Assembly (NCBI GenBank): GCA_003298465.1
Contig: QNGA01000006.1
Location: 62,001-126,000 of the forward strand
Origin: a halophilic archaeon
GTDB lineage: Archaea > Halobacteriota > Halobacteria > Halobacteriales > Haladaptataceae
Reading direction: 5' to 3'
Length of the DNA: 64,000 nucleotides
The translations under genes and the position numbers were made by a program. Each line of letters begins with the position of its first letter. The stretch's first letter is position 1. The notes beneath the pieces were generated by a model. That model ran no database searches. It was given only the letters and a program-made list of their open reading frames with translations, and was not told the origin of the DNA. This document shows positions 1 through 8,890 of this stretch, one piece after another.

Positions 1-67
1 ACGTGACAACTACAGCAGTGAAACGTGGCTCAACAATGAGAGTGGTAGACGAGGAGAGATCCAACTG

Positions 68-2614
68 CTATCTATGATGTGGTTCACCGTCAGTGGCTAA
101 GAGTAGTGTAAGTAGGTTTTGTAGTCCGGCCTGTAAATGCTGATGGAACGTTGGAGAAGCAATCTCGAGTGTATTTGCAAGGGCTTCGCCTGTACTTTCA
201 CGCGGATATTCGAAATACCCACTGTGGAAGCTTATTCGAAGGATTTCCAACTGACGGTCAGTCAATGTTTCTTCGATTTTTCCCAGGAAGCTTGTACGAG
301 AGTGAACTGGTTGAGTACGCTGCCGTTTGGCGTGGAGTGACGCGTTTGGGTAGATGTTTTGTACTGCCTCAATAAACGGCCGAACTTCGGTATCAGCTGG
401 TACTTCAATCGTGAGAGTTCCTTGACCATCGGTTGCTTGCCCGCTTTTAATGTACGCTCCTCGTTCAATTAGCATCTGGGAGGCTGTTTCAGTACCTCGG
501 AACACGAATTCGAAGGCACTGTCTTTCTCTGTCTCAGCAATCATTCGCGCCTGCTCAACGCTTGCTGCGGTCTGTGCTCGCTCAAGGAGGCGGTTTGGAT
601 CAATATCAGTTGCGGTGACGTAAAATAGCAGCATCCCGTCCGCCGAAGGGACAACTCCGTCGAGTGTAATAGAACCCTCCAGCTCGTCTGAGACCGAGAA
701 GAAGAAGGCATCAGTATCTCTGAGCGAGAATTCAAGTTCTAGCACCTGATCCGTATGTAGGAGCTTCTTGCTCTCAGCAGCGTTGATTGCATAGCCGATC
801 GTCTCACCTAGTTCTGCGAAGATCGTCTGTTCAGGCTCCCCAACCAGCGCGGGCTGTGATGCGTACACAACCAAGACACCGTAGGTCGTATCACCGTATC
901 CGAGTGGGATACAGACAACTGACTTGTATCCCCGTTCTACTGCTTCTTCTTTCACGGCATCGGGAAACGTCGAACTCGTCGCGATATCTTCCTCGACGGT
1001 GAGCGTCCCTGTTCGCAGAGTCATTGCCGCTGGTCCTTGTTCGGTTGCTGGCGCAGCAGCATCGACTGCGTCAAGATACTGGTCATCGATCCCGGCGACA
1101 ATGCGAAGATTTAGCCCACTCTCCACAGACATAAGATCAGCAATAAGAGCTCCAGGATACCCATCTGAGTTTGCAAACTGCTCACAGACCGTCTGCTCGA
1201 TTTCTTCGCGTGTTGGGGCCGCCACGAGCGTTTGGTTGATGTCACGGATAATGGTGTTGAGGCGATTCACTGTCTCTAACTCGTCACGCTGGCGCGCGAT
1301 TGCCCGCTCACGTTCGGCGCGTGTTAAGGCAGCTTCCGTGTTTGCTGCGAGTACTCGCATGAGATCCACATCGATTCGATCGAAGTCGCGAACTGATGTT
1401 GATGAGGTGATGAGAACGCCATGCTCATCAAGAGGGAGGATGATGGCACTTCGAATTGGAGTATCCCGTGAGAGTTGATCTGCAACGTTTTGGACATCGT
1501 GGATTATCCTGTAACTTCCTGTGTCGAAGACATCCCAGACGAGCTGATCTTCGGGAGAGAAGGCCGGCACCGGGTCCCCAAGCACTGCTGTGACCTCTTC
1601 GGATGTCACCTTCGGCTCCAGCAGATGTTCGTCTGGATTGTGAAGATGAATTCCGGTAATCGGTAACTCCAACACCTTCGTCGCAGTTCGCACTGCTTCA
1701 GTGCAGATCTCCTCCGCAGACATCATTCCAAGCATTCGCTGAGTGGTTGTATGCAACGATTGGAGCGCGTCCTCCCGCCGCCTTTGATCGCTAACGTCGC
1801 GGAATATCCCTTGGATTACCTGGCGATCCTGCAGTTGAGTAGTGTTTGCACTAATGGCGACCGGGATGTGTTGGCTGTTGGCACCGACGACTTCGAGATT
1901 GTGATCTTGGTCGAAGACACCACCACGTTGGTGATGGCCTTGAAATAACTGTTTATAGCGCTCGGTATCCTCCGACGGATGAAGATCAATTTGATGCATC
2001 CCCTCGATTTCGGTCGCCGATTTCCCGAGGAGCTTAGTGGCGGCTTGGTTCGCCTCTTGAATAATTCCTGTTTCGGCATCAGCGACGAAAATCGCATCCG
2101 GTGCCGCTTCGATGAGCGTCCGATATTTTTCTGTCGCCGCTTCCAAGTCCTCTTGCTGTCGCTTCTGCTCCGAGATATCGCGCAGAACTGCCGTGAAGAG
2201 ACGTTCCCCACGATATGTATGTTCACGAACTGAAAACGAGAGGGGGATCTCAGATCCGTCCTTGTGGCACCCAATGCGCTCGAGATCGGTATGTTCGACC
2301 GGCGTCTCAGGGTCATGCAGATACTGTTGTAGTTCAGTGAGATACTCGTCGTGATACCGGTCAGGAAAGAGCTCCGCGATTGATTTCCCAACGAGTTCAT
2401 CCATGCCATAGCCGAAGAGAGTGCTGGCTGCCTCGTTCGCAAAGCAAATGGTGGCAGTTTCATCGACAGTGAGAAATCCGTCAAGCGCACTGTGGACGAG
2501 CTGTTCGAAAAACATGTCATCGTCTGGTAACTCGGTGCGTTCGTAAGGAGGAAACGAATGCGAGTCGTCGGAGCCCGATGATGGGGGCATAGGTACCGGA
2601 AGCGTTGACACCAC
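68..2614 (-). CDS. PAS/PAS/GAF/GAF bacterio-opsin-activator-type HTH regulator
   Basis: 848-residue cytosolic sensor-regulator of the haloarchaeal Bat type. Domain order from the sequence: PAS at about 30-150 (ends with TAVLRDISEQKRQ), a second PAS at about 160-280 (ends with GIFRDVSDQRR), a GAF-like region at about 285-440, a second GAF at about 450-620, a BAT-type GAF/HTH-linker domain at about 640-780, and a C-terminal HTH_10 at about 785-840 (LTDRQLEILRISFHSGYFEYP). PAS and GAF domains in this family sense redox, light or ligands and the HTH binds DNA; the signal here is unknown. There is no kinase domain, so it is probably a one-component regulator. The start is the first Met after an upstream AT-rich stretch. 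No obvious operon partner. Confidence 0.93.
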   Translation of the reverse strand: MVSTLPVPMPPSSGSDDSHSFPPYERTELPDDDMFFEQLVHSALDGFLTVDETATICFANEAASTLFGYGMDELVGKSIAELFPDRYHDEYLTELQQYLHDPETPVEHTDLERIGCHKDGSEIPLSFSVREHTYRGERLFTAVLRDISEQKRQQEDLEAATEKYRTLIEAAPDAIFVADAETGIIQEANQAATKLLGKSATEIEGMHQIDLHPSEDTERYKQLFQGHHQRGGVFDQDHNLEVVGANSQHIPVAISANTTQLQDRQVIQGIFRDVSDQRRREDALQSLHTTTQRMLGMMSAEEICTEAVRTATKVLELPITGIHLHNPDEHLLEPKVTSEEVTAVLGDPVPAFSPEDQLVWDVFDTGSYRIIHDVQNVADQLSRDTPIRSAIILPLDEHGVLITSSTSVRDFDRIDVDLMRVLAANTEAALTRAERERAIARQRDELETVNRLNTIIRDINQTLVAAPTREEIEQTVCEQFANSDGYPGALIADLMSVESGLNLRIVAGIDDQYLDAVDAAAPATEQGPAAMTLRTGTLTVEEDIATSSTFPDAVKEEAVERGYKSVVCIPLGYGDTTYGVLVVYASQPALVGEPEQTIFAELGETIGYAINAAESKKLLHTDQVLELEFSLRDTDAFFFSVSDELEGSITLDGVVPSADGMLLFYVTATDIDPNRLLERAQTAASVEQARMIAETEKDSAFEFVFRGTETASQMLIERGAYIKSGQATDGQGTLTIEVPADTEVRPFIEAVQNIYPNASLHAKRQRTQPVHSRTSFLGKIEETLTDRQLEILRISFHSGYFEYPRESTGEALANTLEIASPTFHQHLQAGLQNLLTLLLATDGEPHHR

Positions 2615-2875
2615 AGGACTGAATATGTTTTCTACAAAAACTAGGAATATTCAGCCTAAATCGTACAAACAGTAGATTGCTAAGCCATAGATAGACGCAT
2701 AAATTGTTGCCCAGTTATTCGGCTTCTGGTCACACTCATTGATCAGGCTCACCGTGAAGGCCTGAATACAGTGTATGACTCGCTATTCGAGTAGCTTCAT
2801 TCTCACCAATGGACCGCCTGACGACGGGTGTTTACCGTCCGCCAATGGGTTTCTCGATTACCGTATAGAATGTCC

Positions 2876-3118
2876 TCAGTGAAACGACGACTTGCTTTCT
2901 CCGGAATGGAAGTACACCGCACATTTCTGCCCTGGCAGCGAGGTATCATCGGCTACGTCATATTGGGCGGTACATCGCCGTTGATAGCGTTTGAAGAAGT
3001 CGAGCGGTGTCCCTGGGAAGAGATCGCTCCACCGCATTCCTTGTTCAACGATAAGCTGCTGGTCGTACGGTCGGCCACAGCAGGGACACTCCTGTGCGCC
3101 TGATGTAGTGGGCGACAT
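2876..3118 (-). CDS. small CxxC protein, hypothetical
   Basis: 80-residue protein with an N-terminal zinc-knuckle-like CPCCGRPYD motif and two further cysteines (RRC near residue 48, QKC near 65) that could complete a metal site. Small cysteine-pair proteins of this build are common in haloarchaea and mostly uncharacterised. The opposite strand is also open but has a basic, arginine-rich translation atypical of a halophile, so this strand is preferred. Function unknown. Confidence 0.55.
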   Translation of the reverse strand: MSPTTSGAQECPCCGRPYDQQLIVEQGMRWSDLFPGTPLDFFKRYQRRCTAQYDVADDTSLPGQKCAVYFHSGESKSSFH

Positions 3119-3283
3119 GGGTACTAGCTAGTCAACCTCGACAGGGATGGAAATGACGGCGCTCATTCTCGGCTCACGAAACTATCTTGAAGCCACGGCT
3201 ATAGGCAAGACGAACAGGACGCAGTTGTCAGTGGGTGATCGCGTGATCGACACAGAGGACGACGATCTCTGGAGGCCTGACTT

Positions 3284-3302
3284 GTTAGTATAATATACTA
3301 AC
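3284..3302. promoter_or_regulatory. 19-nt palindrome, GTTAGTATA-A-TATACTAAC
   Basis: Perfect inverted repeat with 9-nt arms around one central base, 43 nt upstream of the ATG at 3346. The same site lies at the same distance upstream of the paralogous gene at 8113. Its AT-rich centre would overlap the TATA element of that promoter, which suggests an operator for repression, perhaps autogenous (inference). Confidence 0.7.
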
Positions 3303-3345
3303 GGCGTGACCGGCCTTTATCGATACTCGTTCGCTAGCGTGAGGT

Positions 3346-3586
3346 ATGACTGAGAATACAGCTCTCATCGCGCGGATTGTCGAGCAGAATACGGGCGGGA
3401 AGAATCGGGAGACGATTCGTCGCGAGCAGGTCGGGACAATTGCCCAACATGGTCGGTCCGACGGCGACCTTGGGACCGCGATCACCGAAGCGATCGAAGT
3501 GAGTGATATTGAGGAAGAGATGGTGAGCTTGTGGCGACCGAGCGAGTGACGAGTTACTTCATGGTCGGCGCTACTCGATGGGGTAG
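3346..3586 (+). pseudogene. decayed copy of small winged-helix-like protein
   Basis: Close paralog of the gene at 8113-8355, with shared upstream DNA including the palindrome and the stretch TCGCTAGCGTGAGGT before ATG. The two align without gaps for about 57 codons. This copy then lacks one G in the run gaagaG(G)atgg and a second base in gcgagt(a)gacgag. The first deletion shifts the frame and translation would stop at 3549, losing the C-terminal part; the ancestral stop would fall at 3584-3586. A truncated product could still be made. The family looks like a small DNA-binding wHTH (segment DLGTAITEAI followed by a charged wing). Confidence 0.7.
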
Positions 3587-3864
3587 TACCGATGAGGGTA
3601 ACGCGTGACGGAGAAGCCGGCCTTTTCTAGCGCAAGCGTCGGGATGACCACTTGCCATGGTCGGATAGCCCGACTAAATGAATCGTGCTGTAGGCGTGAC
3701 TCATAGGAATTAGTGCTTATCTTCAGAGTTCTTACATCACAGGTTGTCGTCTTGTTGAAATCGGCGTGTTGAATAGAGAGAATGCATTCAATAATGTAGG
3801 CCCAACTCCACCCAATTTTTTGATCTCCAACATAACGAGTTCAGAGGATCACAGCTGATCCCAC
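3587..3864. other. intergenic, possible IS end remnant
   Basis: No gene is seen. Around 3752-3790 the string ttgttgaaatcggcgtgttg followed by aatagagagaatgcattc resembles a stretch at about 62865-62912 (ctgttgaaat ... ggcgtgctgaatacagagcattcg) and looks like the terminus of a lost halophile insertion sequence. The element type is not certain. Confidence 0.35.
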
Positions 3865-5013
3865 TCAAAACGGCTGCATGTCTCGCTTCAGCTCAAGTCC
3901 GCTTTCTTGGAGTGCCAACATCTGGGCGAGGCTCTCGTCGGTTATCACCCCAACGATTTCATCCTCCCGTTCAACGAGTACGAACGACGCACCCCGCTGG
4001 CCGAGCAGAGTGACGGCATCGAACGCCGGAGTCATTGCCTCGATCGTAGGGAAGTCCCGCGATGTTATGTCGCCGATGGTGATCGATTCCCGGTCGCGGT
4101 GACGTGCGCTTGGGACGTCAGAAAGTGTAACAGCACCCACCACGAGTCCGCCCTCTGTTACGAGGTAGGAGGTCTTGCGATCCATGAGCATCCGATCGGC
4201 GAACTCCCCGATCGTGGTGTCGGCCTCAATCCGTGGGAGGTCGGTGACGGCTAGGTCGCTGGCGGTGAACCCCTCAAGCAAGTCGGCGAGCGTAGAGGTT
4301 CGCGACTCGCCCTTGGCAGCCATGTAGATGAACAGCGCCAACAGGATCAGCATGAAGTTCGAGAACACGCCGACAATCGCGAACACGACGGCGAACCAGA
4401 CGCCAACCCGGGCCGCCGTGCGTGTCGCTTTGGCATGGGGTTGCGAGCGCGCGAGGAGCGCCCGGAGAACCCGACCACCGTCCATTGGGAACGCCGGGAT
4501 GAGATTGAAAACTACAAGCGTCATGTTGACGACCGCCAGCCAGCCCAAGACGAACAGAACCACCGAGTTGGAGATGGGAACTACAGCCACTATCGCATAT
4601 CCTCCCAATCCCACGAGGAGGCTCACAAATGGGCCGGCGATGGCAATCCAGAACTCGCGGTTCCATTCCTTGGGAAAGCTGGAGAGCGCAGCCATGCCCC
4701 CAAGGATCCACAACGTGATCGATTCGATCTCGATGCCGTAGCGCATTGCGACCCAAGCGTGTCCGAGTTCGTGAAGGAGGACGCTCACGAACAGGCCGAT
4801 CGCCGCTGCAAAGCCAACGATCCAGGGTATATGGCCCTGCCGGAGGGCGGGAACGTCCACCGGCTGTGAGGCGATGTCATTGATGATACTCGCGTAGATA
4901 TCGATCTGTGTCCCGCTCCCGATCAGATATGCCAGTAACGGGATGAAAACGAGCAGTGAGATGTTGATACGAATAGGAATCCCCCAGATGGTCGCAACGC
5001 GGTAATTCCACAT
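3865..5013 (-). CDS. site-2 protease (M50) with C-terminal CBS pair
   Basis: 382-residue intramembrane zinc metalloprotease. Seen: several hydrophobic segments in the first 230 residues, the zinc-binding HELGH motif in LLHELGHAWVAMRYG near residue 85, and the second metal-site motif NLIPAFPMDGGRVLRALL near residue 170. Two CBS motifs follow, at about 245-305 and 315-370, and usually bind adenosyl ligands. The family cleaves transmembrane substrates such as membrane-tethered regulators; the substrate here is unknown. The length and domain order match the archaeal M50/CBS group. It is followed downstream by intergenic DNA and preceded by a methyltransferase remnant on the other strand. Confidence 0.93.
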   Translation of the reverse strand: MWNYRVATIWGIPIRINISLLVFIPLLAYLIGSGTQIDIYASIINDIASQPVDVPALRQGHIPWIVGFAAAIGLFVSVLLHELGHAWVAMRYGIEIESITLWILGGMAALSSFPKEWNREFWIAIAGPFVSLLVGLGGYAIVAVVPISNSVVLFVLGWLAVVNMTLVVFNLIPAFPMDGGRVLRALLARSQPHAKATRTAARVGVWFAVVFAIVGVFSNFMLILLALFIYMAAKGESRTSTLADLLEGFTASDLAVTDLPRIEADTTIGEFADRMLMDRKTSYLVTEGGLVVGAVTLSDVPSARHRDRESITIGDITSRDFPTIEAMTPAFDAVTLLGQRGASFVLVEREDEIVGVITDESLAQMLALQESGLELKRDMQPF

Positions 5014-5042
5014 GATTCTATCCTGTCAGGCCACCGGTTTAG

Positions 5043-5189
5043 ACTTTTGGCCATGATGGAATTCTCGCCGAACAGAATGGCATCGACGAGGCCGAAGTTG
5101 AGGCGTGGATCGATAATCACCACGAACGGGATGAGGCGAGCAAGTATTTCTTCAACTTCAACCGGTGCCTGTTCGTAGCCGAAAAGCCG
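5043..5189 (+). pseudogene. C-terminal remnant of a class I SAM methyltransferase
   Basis: Reading from 5043 this frame gives GHDGILAEQNGIDEAEVEAW followed by IDNHHERDEASKYFFNFNRC and LFVAEKP. This is the style of the C-terminal end of haloarchaeal SAM-dependent methyltransferases, where a phenylalanine-rich strand precedes a terminal LFVA-KP. The N-terminal SAM-binding half is missing, the frame opens at a stop (5040-5042), and the homologous part ends near 5189 before running into unrelated sequence. It is therefore a gene fragment left after a deletion or rearrangement. Recognition is from memory of the family only. Confidence 0.5.
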
Positions 5190-5418
5190 TTGAAGGGACC
5201 TAATCAGGATCCATACGGGGTCCTTAGATACTCCGCTCCACACCGTTGCCATGCTGAATATGCGCGCTGTCTCCCGCATGTTGTCTCTCTCAACGTCTGG
5301 GAAGGGTTCGCGCAAAACTCTGGATTGCTCAGAGAATCCCTCTCAGGACTCACGGCGTTTTGGCCGTCGAGACAACCAGAGGGAAAGCGGTTTGCGTGTG
5401 ACGGCACTACGATGAGCT

Positions 5419-6129
5419 ATGGCGGGTGTGTGGGCACAGTGGGATCACGTGACGAAAGTCGACCCAGACAAAACACTTCGCGACGGAGATACCTACGCTG
5501 GCATTGCTGACACAGGAACAGATGCACTCATTATCGGTGGCACCACAAACGTCACAGAAGCCCGTGTCTACCCGATTCTTGACGCACTATCTTCGACGGA
5601 GATCCCGATATTCGTCGAGCCGACCTATCGTCCGACGCAGTTCCAGACCAAGCCACTCTCCGGATACCTCATTCCGATTGTTCTGAATGCCGATGACACG
5701 ATGTGGATTATAAGTGCCCACCACGAATGGGCTCGCTCATCCGACCTAGAGTGGGACTACGTGCAGCCAGAAGCGTACATTGTCCTCAATCCAGCGTCGT
5801 CAGTCGCGGCATACACGCAGGCCAACTGTGAGCTCAATAGTGATGATATCGTTGCCTATGCTGAACTCGCCGAACAGATCCTCGGCCAGGAAATCGTCTA
5901 TCTCGAGTATTCCGGCACTCTCGGCGATCCCAGTGTTGTCGCTGCCGTACGTGATGTGCTCTCGTCAGCGCAGCTTTTCTATGGGGGTGGAATTCACGAC
6001 TATGACTCGGCGTATAAGATGGCGAGTGTCGCTGACACGGTCATCGTCGGTGATCTACTCCATGACGCTGGGATCGAGGCAGTCGAGGACACCGTTCATG
6101 GAGCAAAAGATGCGCAGCACGAGTCATAA
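5419..6129 (+). CDS. geranylgeranylglyceryl phosphate synthase paralog
   Basis: 236-residue TIM-barrel prenyltransferase of the GGGPS/PcrB family, which joins geranylgeranyl diphosphate to sn-glycerol 1-phosphate in the first committed step of archaeal ether lipid synthesis. Family hallmarks seen: WDHVTKVDPDKTL near the N-terminus, GTDALIIGGTTNVT, the EPTYRP segment, YLEYSGTLGDP around residue 160 and the phosphate-loop motif FYGGGIHDYDSA near 195. The length is normal. The N-terminus and several loops differ from the usual haloarchaeal enzyme, so this may be a second isoform. The ATG at 5419 gives the family-typical N-terminus. It stands alone, with a methyltransferase scrap upstream. Confidence 0.85.
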   Translation: MAGVWAQWDHVTKVDPDKTLRDGDTYAGIADTGTDALIIGGTTNVTEARVYPILDALSSTEIPIFVEPTYRPTQFQTKPLSGYLIPIVLNADDTMWIISAHHEWARSSDLEWDYVQPEAYIVLNPASSVAAYTQANCELNSDDIVAYAELAEQILGQEIVYLEYSGTLGDPSVVAAVRDVLSSAQLFYGGGIHDYDSAYKMASVADTVIVGDLLHDAGIEAVEDTVHGAKDAQHES

Positions 6130-6163
6130 TCGTATAGGGCCTCGGTATCAGGTACGCCGTCAC

Positions 6164-6322
6164 TTATGAGGGTGCTTGCTCGGGGAAACAGTCTGGACAT
6201 AGTCGGAGATCCGTCTCGCTTGGGGCGACGTCCTTCTCTTCTCCGGCCCGAACGGTACCCTCGCTCAGATCGCAGTTGGGGTCGGGCGCGTGCGCTGTCT
6301 CTGCGAGTGCGAGAATTGTCAT
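6164..6322 (-). CDS. small CxxC protein, hypothetical (52 aa)
   Basis: Short acidic reading frame with a C-terminal LCPDCFPEQAPS and a single upstream cysteine in PDPNCDLSEG. Together these could form a half zinc ribbon. The acidic composition is typical of haloarchaeal coding sequence. A TTG 21 nt upstream is an alternative start. It converges on the GGGPS gene, whose stop lies 35 nt away. Function unknown. Confidence 0.5.
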   Translation of the reverse strand: MTILALAETAHAPDPNCDLSEGTVRAGEEKDVAPSETDLRLCPDCFPEQAPS

Positions 6323-6565
6323 GAGAGAGGGGTCGGACTCCAATTAGAAAGGCGTTCGGGGCATCAGTCATCGCCATGACTTCGGTGCAGAACGATTGAT
6401 GTAGGTGGTCGAAATATCGACGGTAGAGGGAGTGTGTTCCTCTAGAACGAGGGTTGGGGCAGTGGAGCAACATACTGCATAAGAAAGACGACGTAGCAGT
6501 GGTCAGTGTGCGTGAGTGATTAGCTGGTTGAGTGCGGAAAATAGTGTTCAAAACTGGTGCTACTC

Positions 6566-6763
6566 TTAACAGAGATCGCTATACGGCAGGCGTGTGAACT
6601 CTTCTACGACACCCTCATTGTCGATGCTAATCGAGAACCGCACGCCAATTGTGGCGTGCATGGGGCATCTCTCGGGATGGTTACCAGAGGTGCCCCCGCC
6701 CTCATGGGAGTGAGTTGCTACTGAACTCTCGAGGACTTTGCGACACGACCAAAAGTATTGCAA
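6566..6763 (-). CDS. small hypothetical protein (65 aa)
   Basis: Small protein with a histidine/glycine-rich middle (THSHEGGGTSGNHPERCPMH) and a C-terminal region FSISIDNEGVVEEF that looks like a folded beta strand pair. A Cys and several His residues could bind metal. No family is recognised. It lies downstream of the hemoglobin gene on the same strand with a 99-nt gap. It might be a fragment. Confidence 0.4.
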   Translation of the reverse strand: MQYFWSCRKVLESSVATHSHEGGGTSGNHPERCPMHATIGVRFSISIDNEGVVEEFTRLPYSDLC

Positions 6764-6862
6764 CTACGAGTCTGGCAATTCATAATCCACAAGGTCGGAT
6801 CGACGCTACCTGAGGCTATAGACGTCGATAATGGTCGAAAACGCATCTTCGTCCTGCTCGCG

Positions 6863-7228
6863 TCAGTCCGCCGCAACGACGATCGCGTCTCGGTGGCTGT
6901 CAATTGTCTCAAGGACGGCTTTCCGGTCGTCGTCGTCGACGTTGAACTCGACCAGTGCGTCGTCGAGGTGGGTCGCGATGGCATCGAAGTCGTTGTGTCC
7001 AATACCCATGCCGTCGTGAACCGATTCCATCTCCCCGCCCGTGTACTCGACCGGCCCGCCAGTGACCGAACTAATGAACTGGGTCTGGTGGGCGCGCTGT
7101 TTCTGCATGTCCACATCCTCGAAGTAGTGTACGACCTGCTCGTCGGCCATGACGCGATTGTAGAATTCGTCGACGACGGCGCCGATCGCGTCTTCTCCGC
7201 CGAGTTGATCGTACAATGTGTCTGTCAT
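6863..7228 (-). CDS. truncated hemoglobin, group I type
   Basis: 121-residue 2-over-2 globin starting at MTDTLYDQLGGEDAIGAVVD. Seen: the B-helix EFYNRV with the distal-side Tyr(B10), the VTGGPVEYTGG turn region, and SVHDGMGIGHNDFDAI carrying the proximal histidine. The family binds oxygen and nitric oxide and is usually involved in NO detoxification or oxygen handling in the cytosol. Upstream in-frame codons exist but do not match the family, so the ATG at 7226-7228 is chosen. An AT-rich stretch upstream is consistent with its own promoter. Confidence 0.92.
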   Translation of the reverse strand: MTDTLYDQLGGEDAIGAVVDEFYNRVMADEQVVHYFEDVDMQKQRAHQTQFISSVTGGPVEYTGGEMESVHDGMGIGHNDFDAIATHLDDALVEFNVDDDDRKAVLETIDSHRDAIVVAAD

Positions 7229-7309
7229 CGCGTATGGGTTACCACGTGACCCGAATAAATCCTGCCCCGAATATGTTAGTCGAAAATTATGTATGGGTAT
7301 AACACGCAT

Positions 7310-7723
7310 GGAGTTAGATCCCCCGACTACAGCCGGCCAAGAGGACAGTTAATGACCGACGGCGGCGACCGTCACCAAACCCTGCCATAGATGACTTTCG
7401 AAATCCTCCAACCAATGTGAGTCCCGAGCAGATTCCCAACTAACTGAGGGGCGGGGACGATAACGTCGGGTTGAATCGTGTACTCGGCATCCTATTGGAG
7501 TCCACTTGATTTCTGGTGCGCTATCGTTGGATGTGGAGTGGTTGTAGTTGTTGCGATGATACGGCTATGAGTTGTGTGTAAACTAGTCCTCTGCCTTTTT
7601 GATGAACAATTATCCAGATGTCGAGTATGGATCGAGATATTTATTCGATTCCGAGTCAATGTCTCTATAGTCCCTGTCAGTGCCCGATTACTCTCTCAGG
7701 GTACGGCAGGAGGTGAGAAACAC
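7310..7723. other. intergenic, no clear gene
   Basis: A 414-nt stretch without a convincing gene. Near 7475-7568 a short frame encodes a hydrophobic run (FWCAIVGCGVVVVAMIRL) that could be the tail of a lost membrane protein. No hairpin or repeat stands out. Confidence 0.4.
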
Positions 7724-7951
7724 ATGTGGCAAGAGTACGTCTTCCTCGCGGGAAGTATCGTCATCATGATATCGCTCATCCCGACGCTTCGCGACGAAGA
7801 GGCAAGCGTTCCCCTCCGCACGAGCCTCCCATCGGTCGTCGTGCTGTTCGCCCAAACCCTGGCGTTTCTGTCGATGGGGCTGATGTTCTCCGCAGCAGGG
7901 ACCGGCATGGGATTCGGGCTATGGTCGCTCATCGCGAAATACAAGTCCTAA
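7724..7951 (+). CDS. small two-helix membrane protein (75 aa)
   Basis: Small hydrophobic protein with two predicted transmembrane helices (YVFLAGSIVIMISLIPTL and VVVLFAQTLAFLSMGLMFS) joined by a short charged loop. The ATG at 7724 is preceded by a good purine-rich ribosome binding site (GGAGGTGAG, spacing 6), which decides the start against longer upstream frames. The family resembles small haloarchaeal inner-membrane proteins of unknown role. No operon partner. Confidence 0.72.
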   Translation: MWQEYVFLAGSIVIMISLIPTLRDEEASVPLRTSLPSVVVLFAQTLAFLSMGLMFSAAGTGMGFGLWSLIAKYKS

Positions 7952-8051
7952 CCCCACGTACGGCGATACAGTCAGCCCGACGACGCTGAGGTATCATTTT
8001 CAGTGTTCACGACAGAAAGCGAACACTGTTGTAGTCTGAAAATCTGACCAG

Positions 8052-8070
8052 GTTAGTATATTATACTAAC
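8052..8070. promoter_or_regulatory. 19-nt palindrome, GTTAGTATA-T-TATACTAAC
   Basis: Perfect 9-nt-arm inverted repeat ending 42 nt before the ATG at 8113. It is identical to the site at 3284-3302 except for the centre base. Its TATA-like core sits where an archaeal promoter element would lie, so a bound protein should block transcription (inference). Confidence 0.72.
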
Positions 8071-8112
8071 TTCAGACTGGCCTATATCGATACTCATTCG
8101 CTAGCGTGAGGT

Positions 8113-8355
8113 ATGAATGAGAACGCGGCGATCATTGCGCAGATTGTCGAGCAGAATACCGGCGGAAAGACTCGGAAGACGATTCGTCGCGAGCAGGTCA
8201 GAACGATTGCACAGCATAGTCGGTTCAACGGCGACCTCGGGACCGCGATCACCAAAGCAATCGAGGAGGGTTATATTGAGGAAGAGGATGGCGAGCTTGT
8301 GGCGACTGAGCGAGTAGACGAGTTACTTCGTGGTCGGTGCTACTCGATGGGATAG
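8113..8355 (+). CDS. small winged-helix-like protein (80 aa)
   Basis: Intact copy of the gene that is frameshifted at 3346. An N-terminal helix (AAIIAQIVEQNTGGKTRKTI) is followed by a recognition-helix-like DLGTAITKAIEEGYI and an acidic wing EEEDGELVATERVDELL. The layout suits a compact wHTH DNA-binding protein. The 19-nt palindrome in its promoter is a natural target, making autoregulation the simplest reading (inference). About 70 percent of residues match the broken paralog. No family name is recognised. Confidence 0.68.
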   Translation: MNENAAIIAQIVEQNTGGKTRKTIRREQVRTIAQHSRFNGDLGTAITKAIEEGYIEEEDGELVATERVDELLRGRCYSMG

Positions 8356-8580
8356 AGAAGAGTTGCGAAGAAGGTAGAATTATCAGTCAATAATCTTCTT
8401 CTCTTACCCCAATCCAATATGATCCATACAAAACACTTATCCTAGTGGATATTCTATGTGGATATAGACGCTAGCGAGGTGTAGCATGCATCGACACGGC
8501 CATTTCTTTGGTATACTCGTCCAGAGCTATTATTAGCGGTACGCTGGTACTGGCTACTAACGTAAGAGGAGTTGTGAGAG

Positions 8581-8877
8581 ATGACTCACTTCAATACTTC
8601 CGGGAACTCAAACGGCTCACACTACGCACGTATAAACACTGGATTCACTAACCGAATTATTACGGAGCTTGTTGCCCAAACGGAGACATTAGGCGACGAC
8701 CTTCCTCCATTATATCAGTCAATTGACCCTGATGCACTTGAGGCTCTTTTTGCTCCTAAGGACGATGGAAGCAAACGTTCTGAAGGCCACGTCACGTTCA
8801 CCCATGCTGGCCACCACATAACAGTGAGCAGCGACGGAACCGTCGACATCACTCCTTCTGACAATCAGCCCGAGTAA
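8581..8877 (+). CDS. HalOD1-type output domain protein
   Basis: 98-residue protein with the pattern of the haloarchaeal output domain HalOD1: a helix TNRIITELVAQTE, the signature DLPPLYQSIDPDALEALF, then two beta strands (HVTFTHAGHHITVSSDGTVDI). Such domains occur alone or fused to response regulators and PAS proteins and are thought to be signalling output modules of unknown mechanism. The ATG is preceded by AAGAGGAG. It converges on the gene at 8891. Confidence 0.85.
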   Translation: MTHFNTSGNSNGSHYARINTGFTNRIITELVAQTETLGDDLPPLYQSIDPDALEALFAPKDDGSKRSEGHVTFTHAGHHITVSSDGTVDITPSDNQPE

Positions 8878-8890
8878 TTCCTTTAGCTCG

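Noticed and set aside
924..1478. Open reading frame of 184 codons antisense to the PAS/GAF regulator
   Set aside because: Its translation is rich in Arg and Ser and lacks the acidic composition of a halophile protein; it is the shadow of a well-supported gene.
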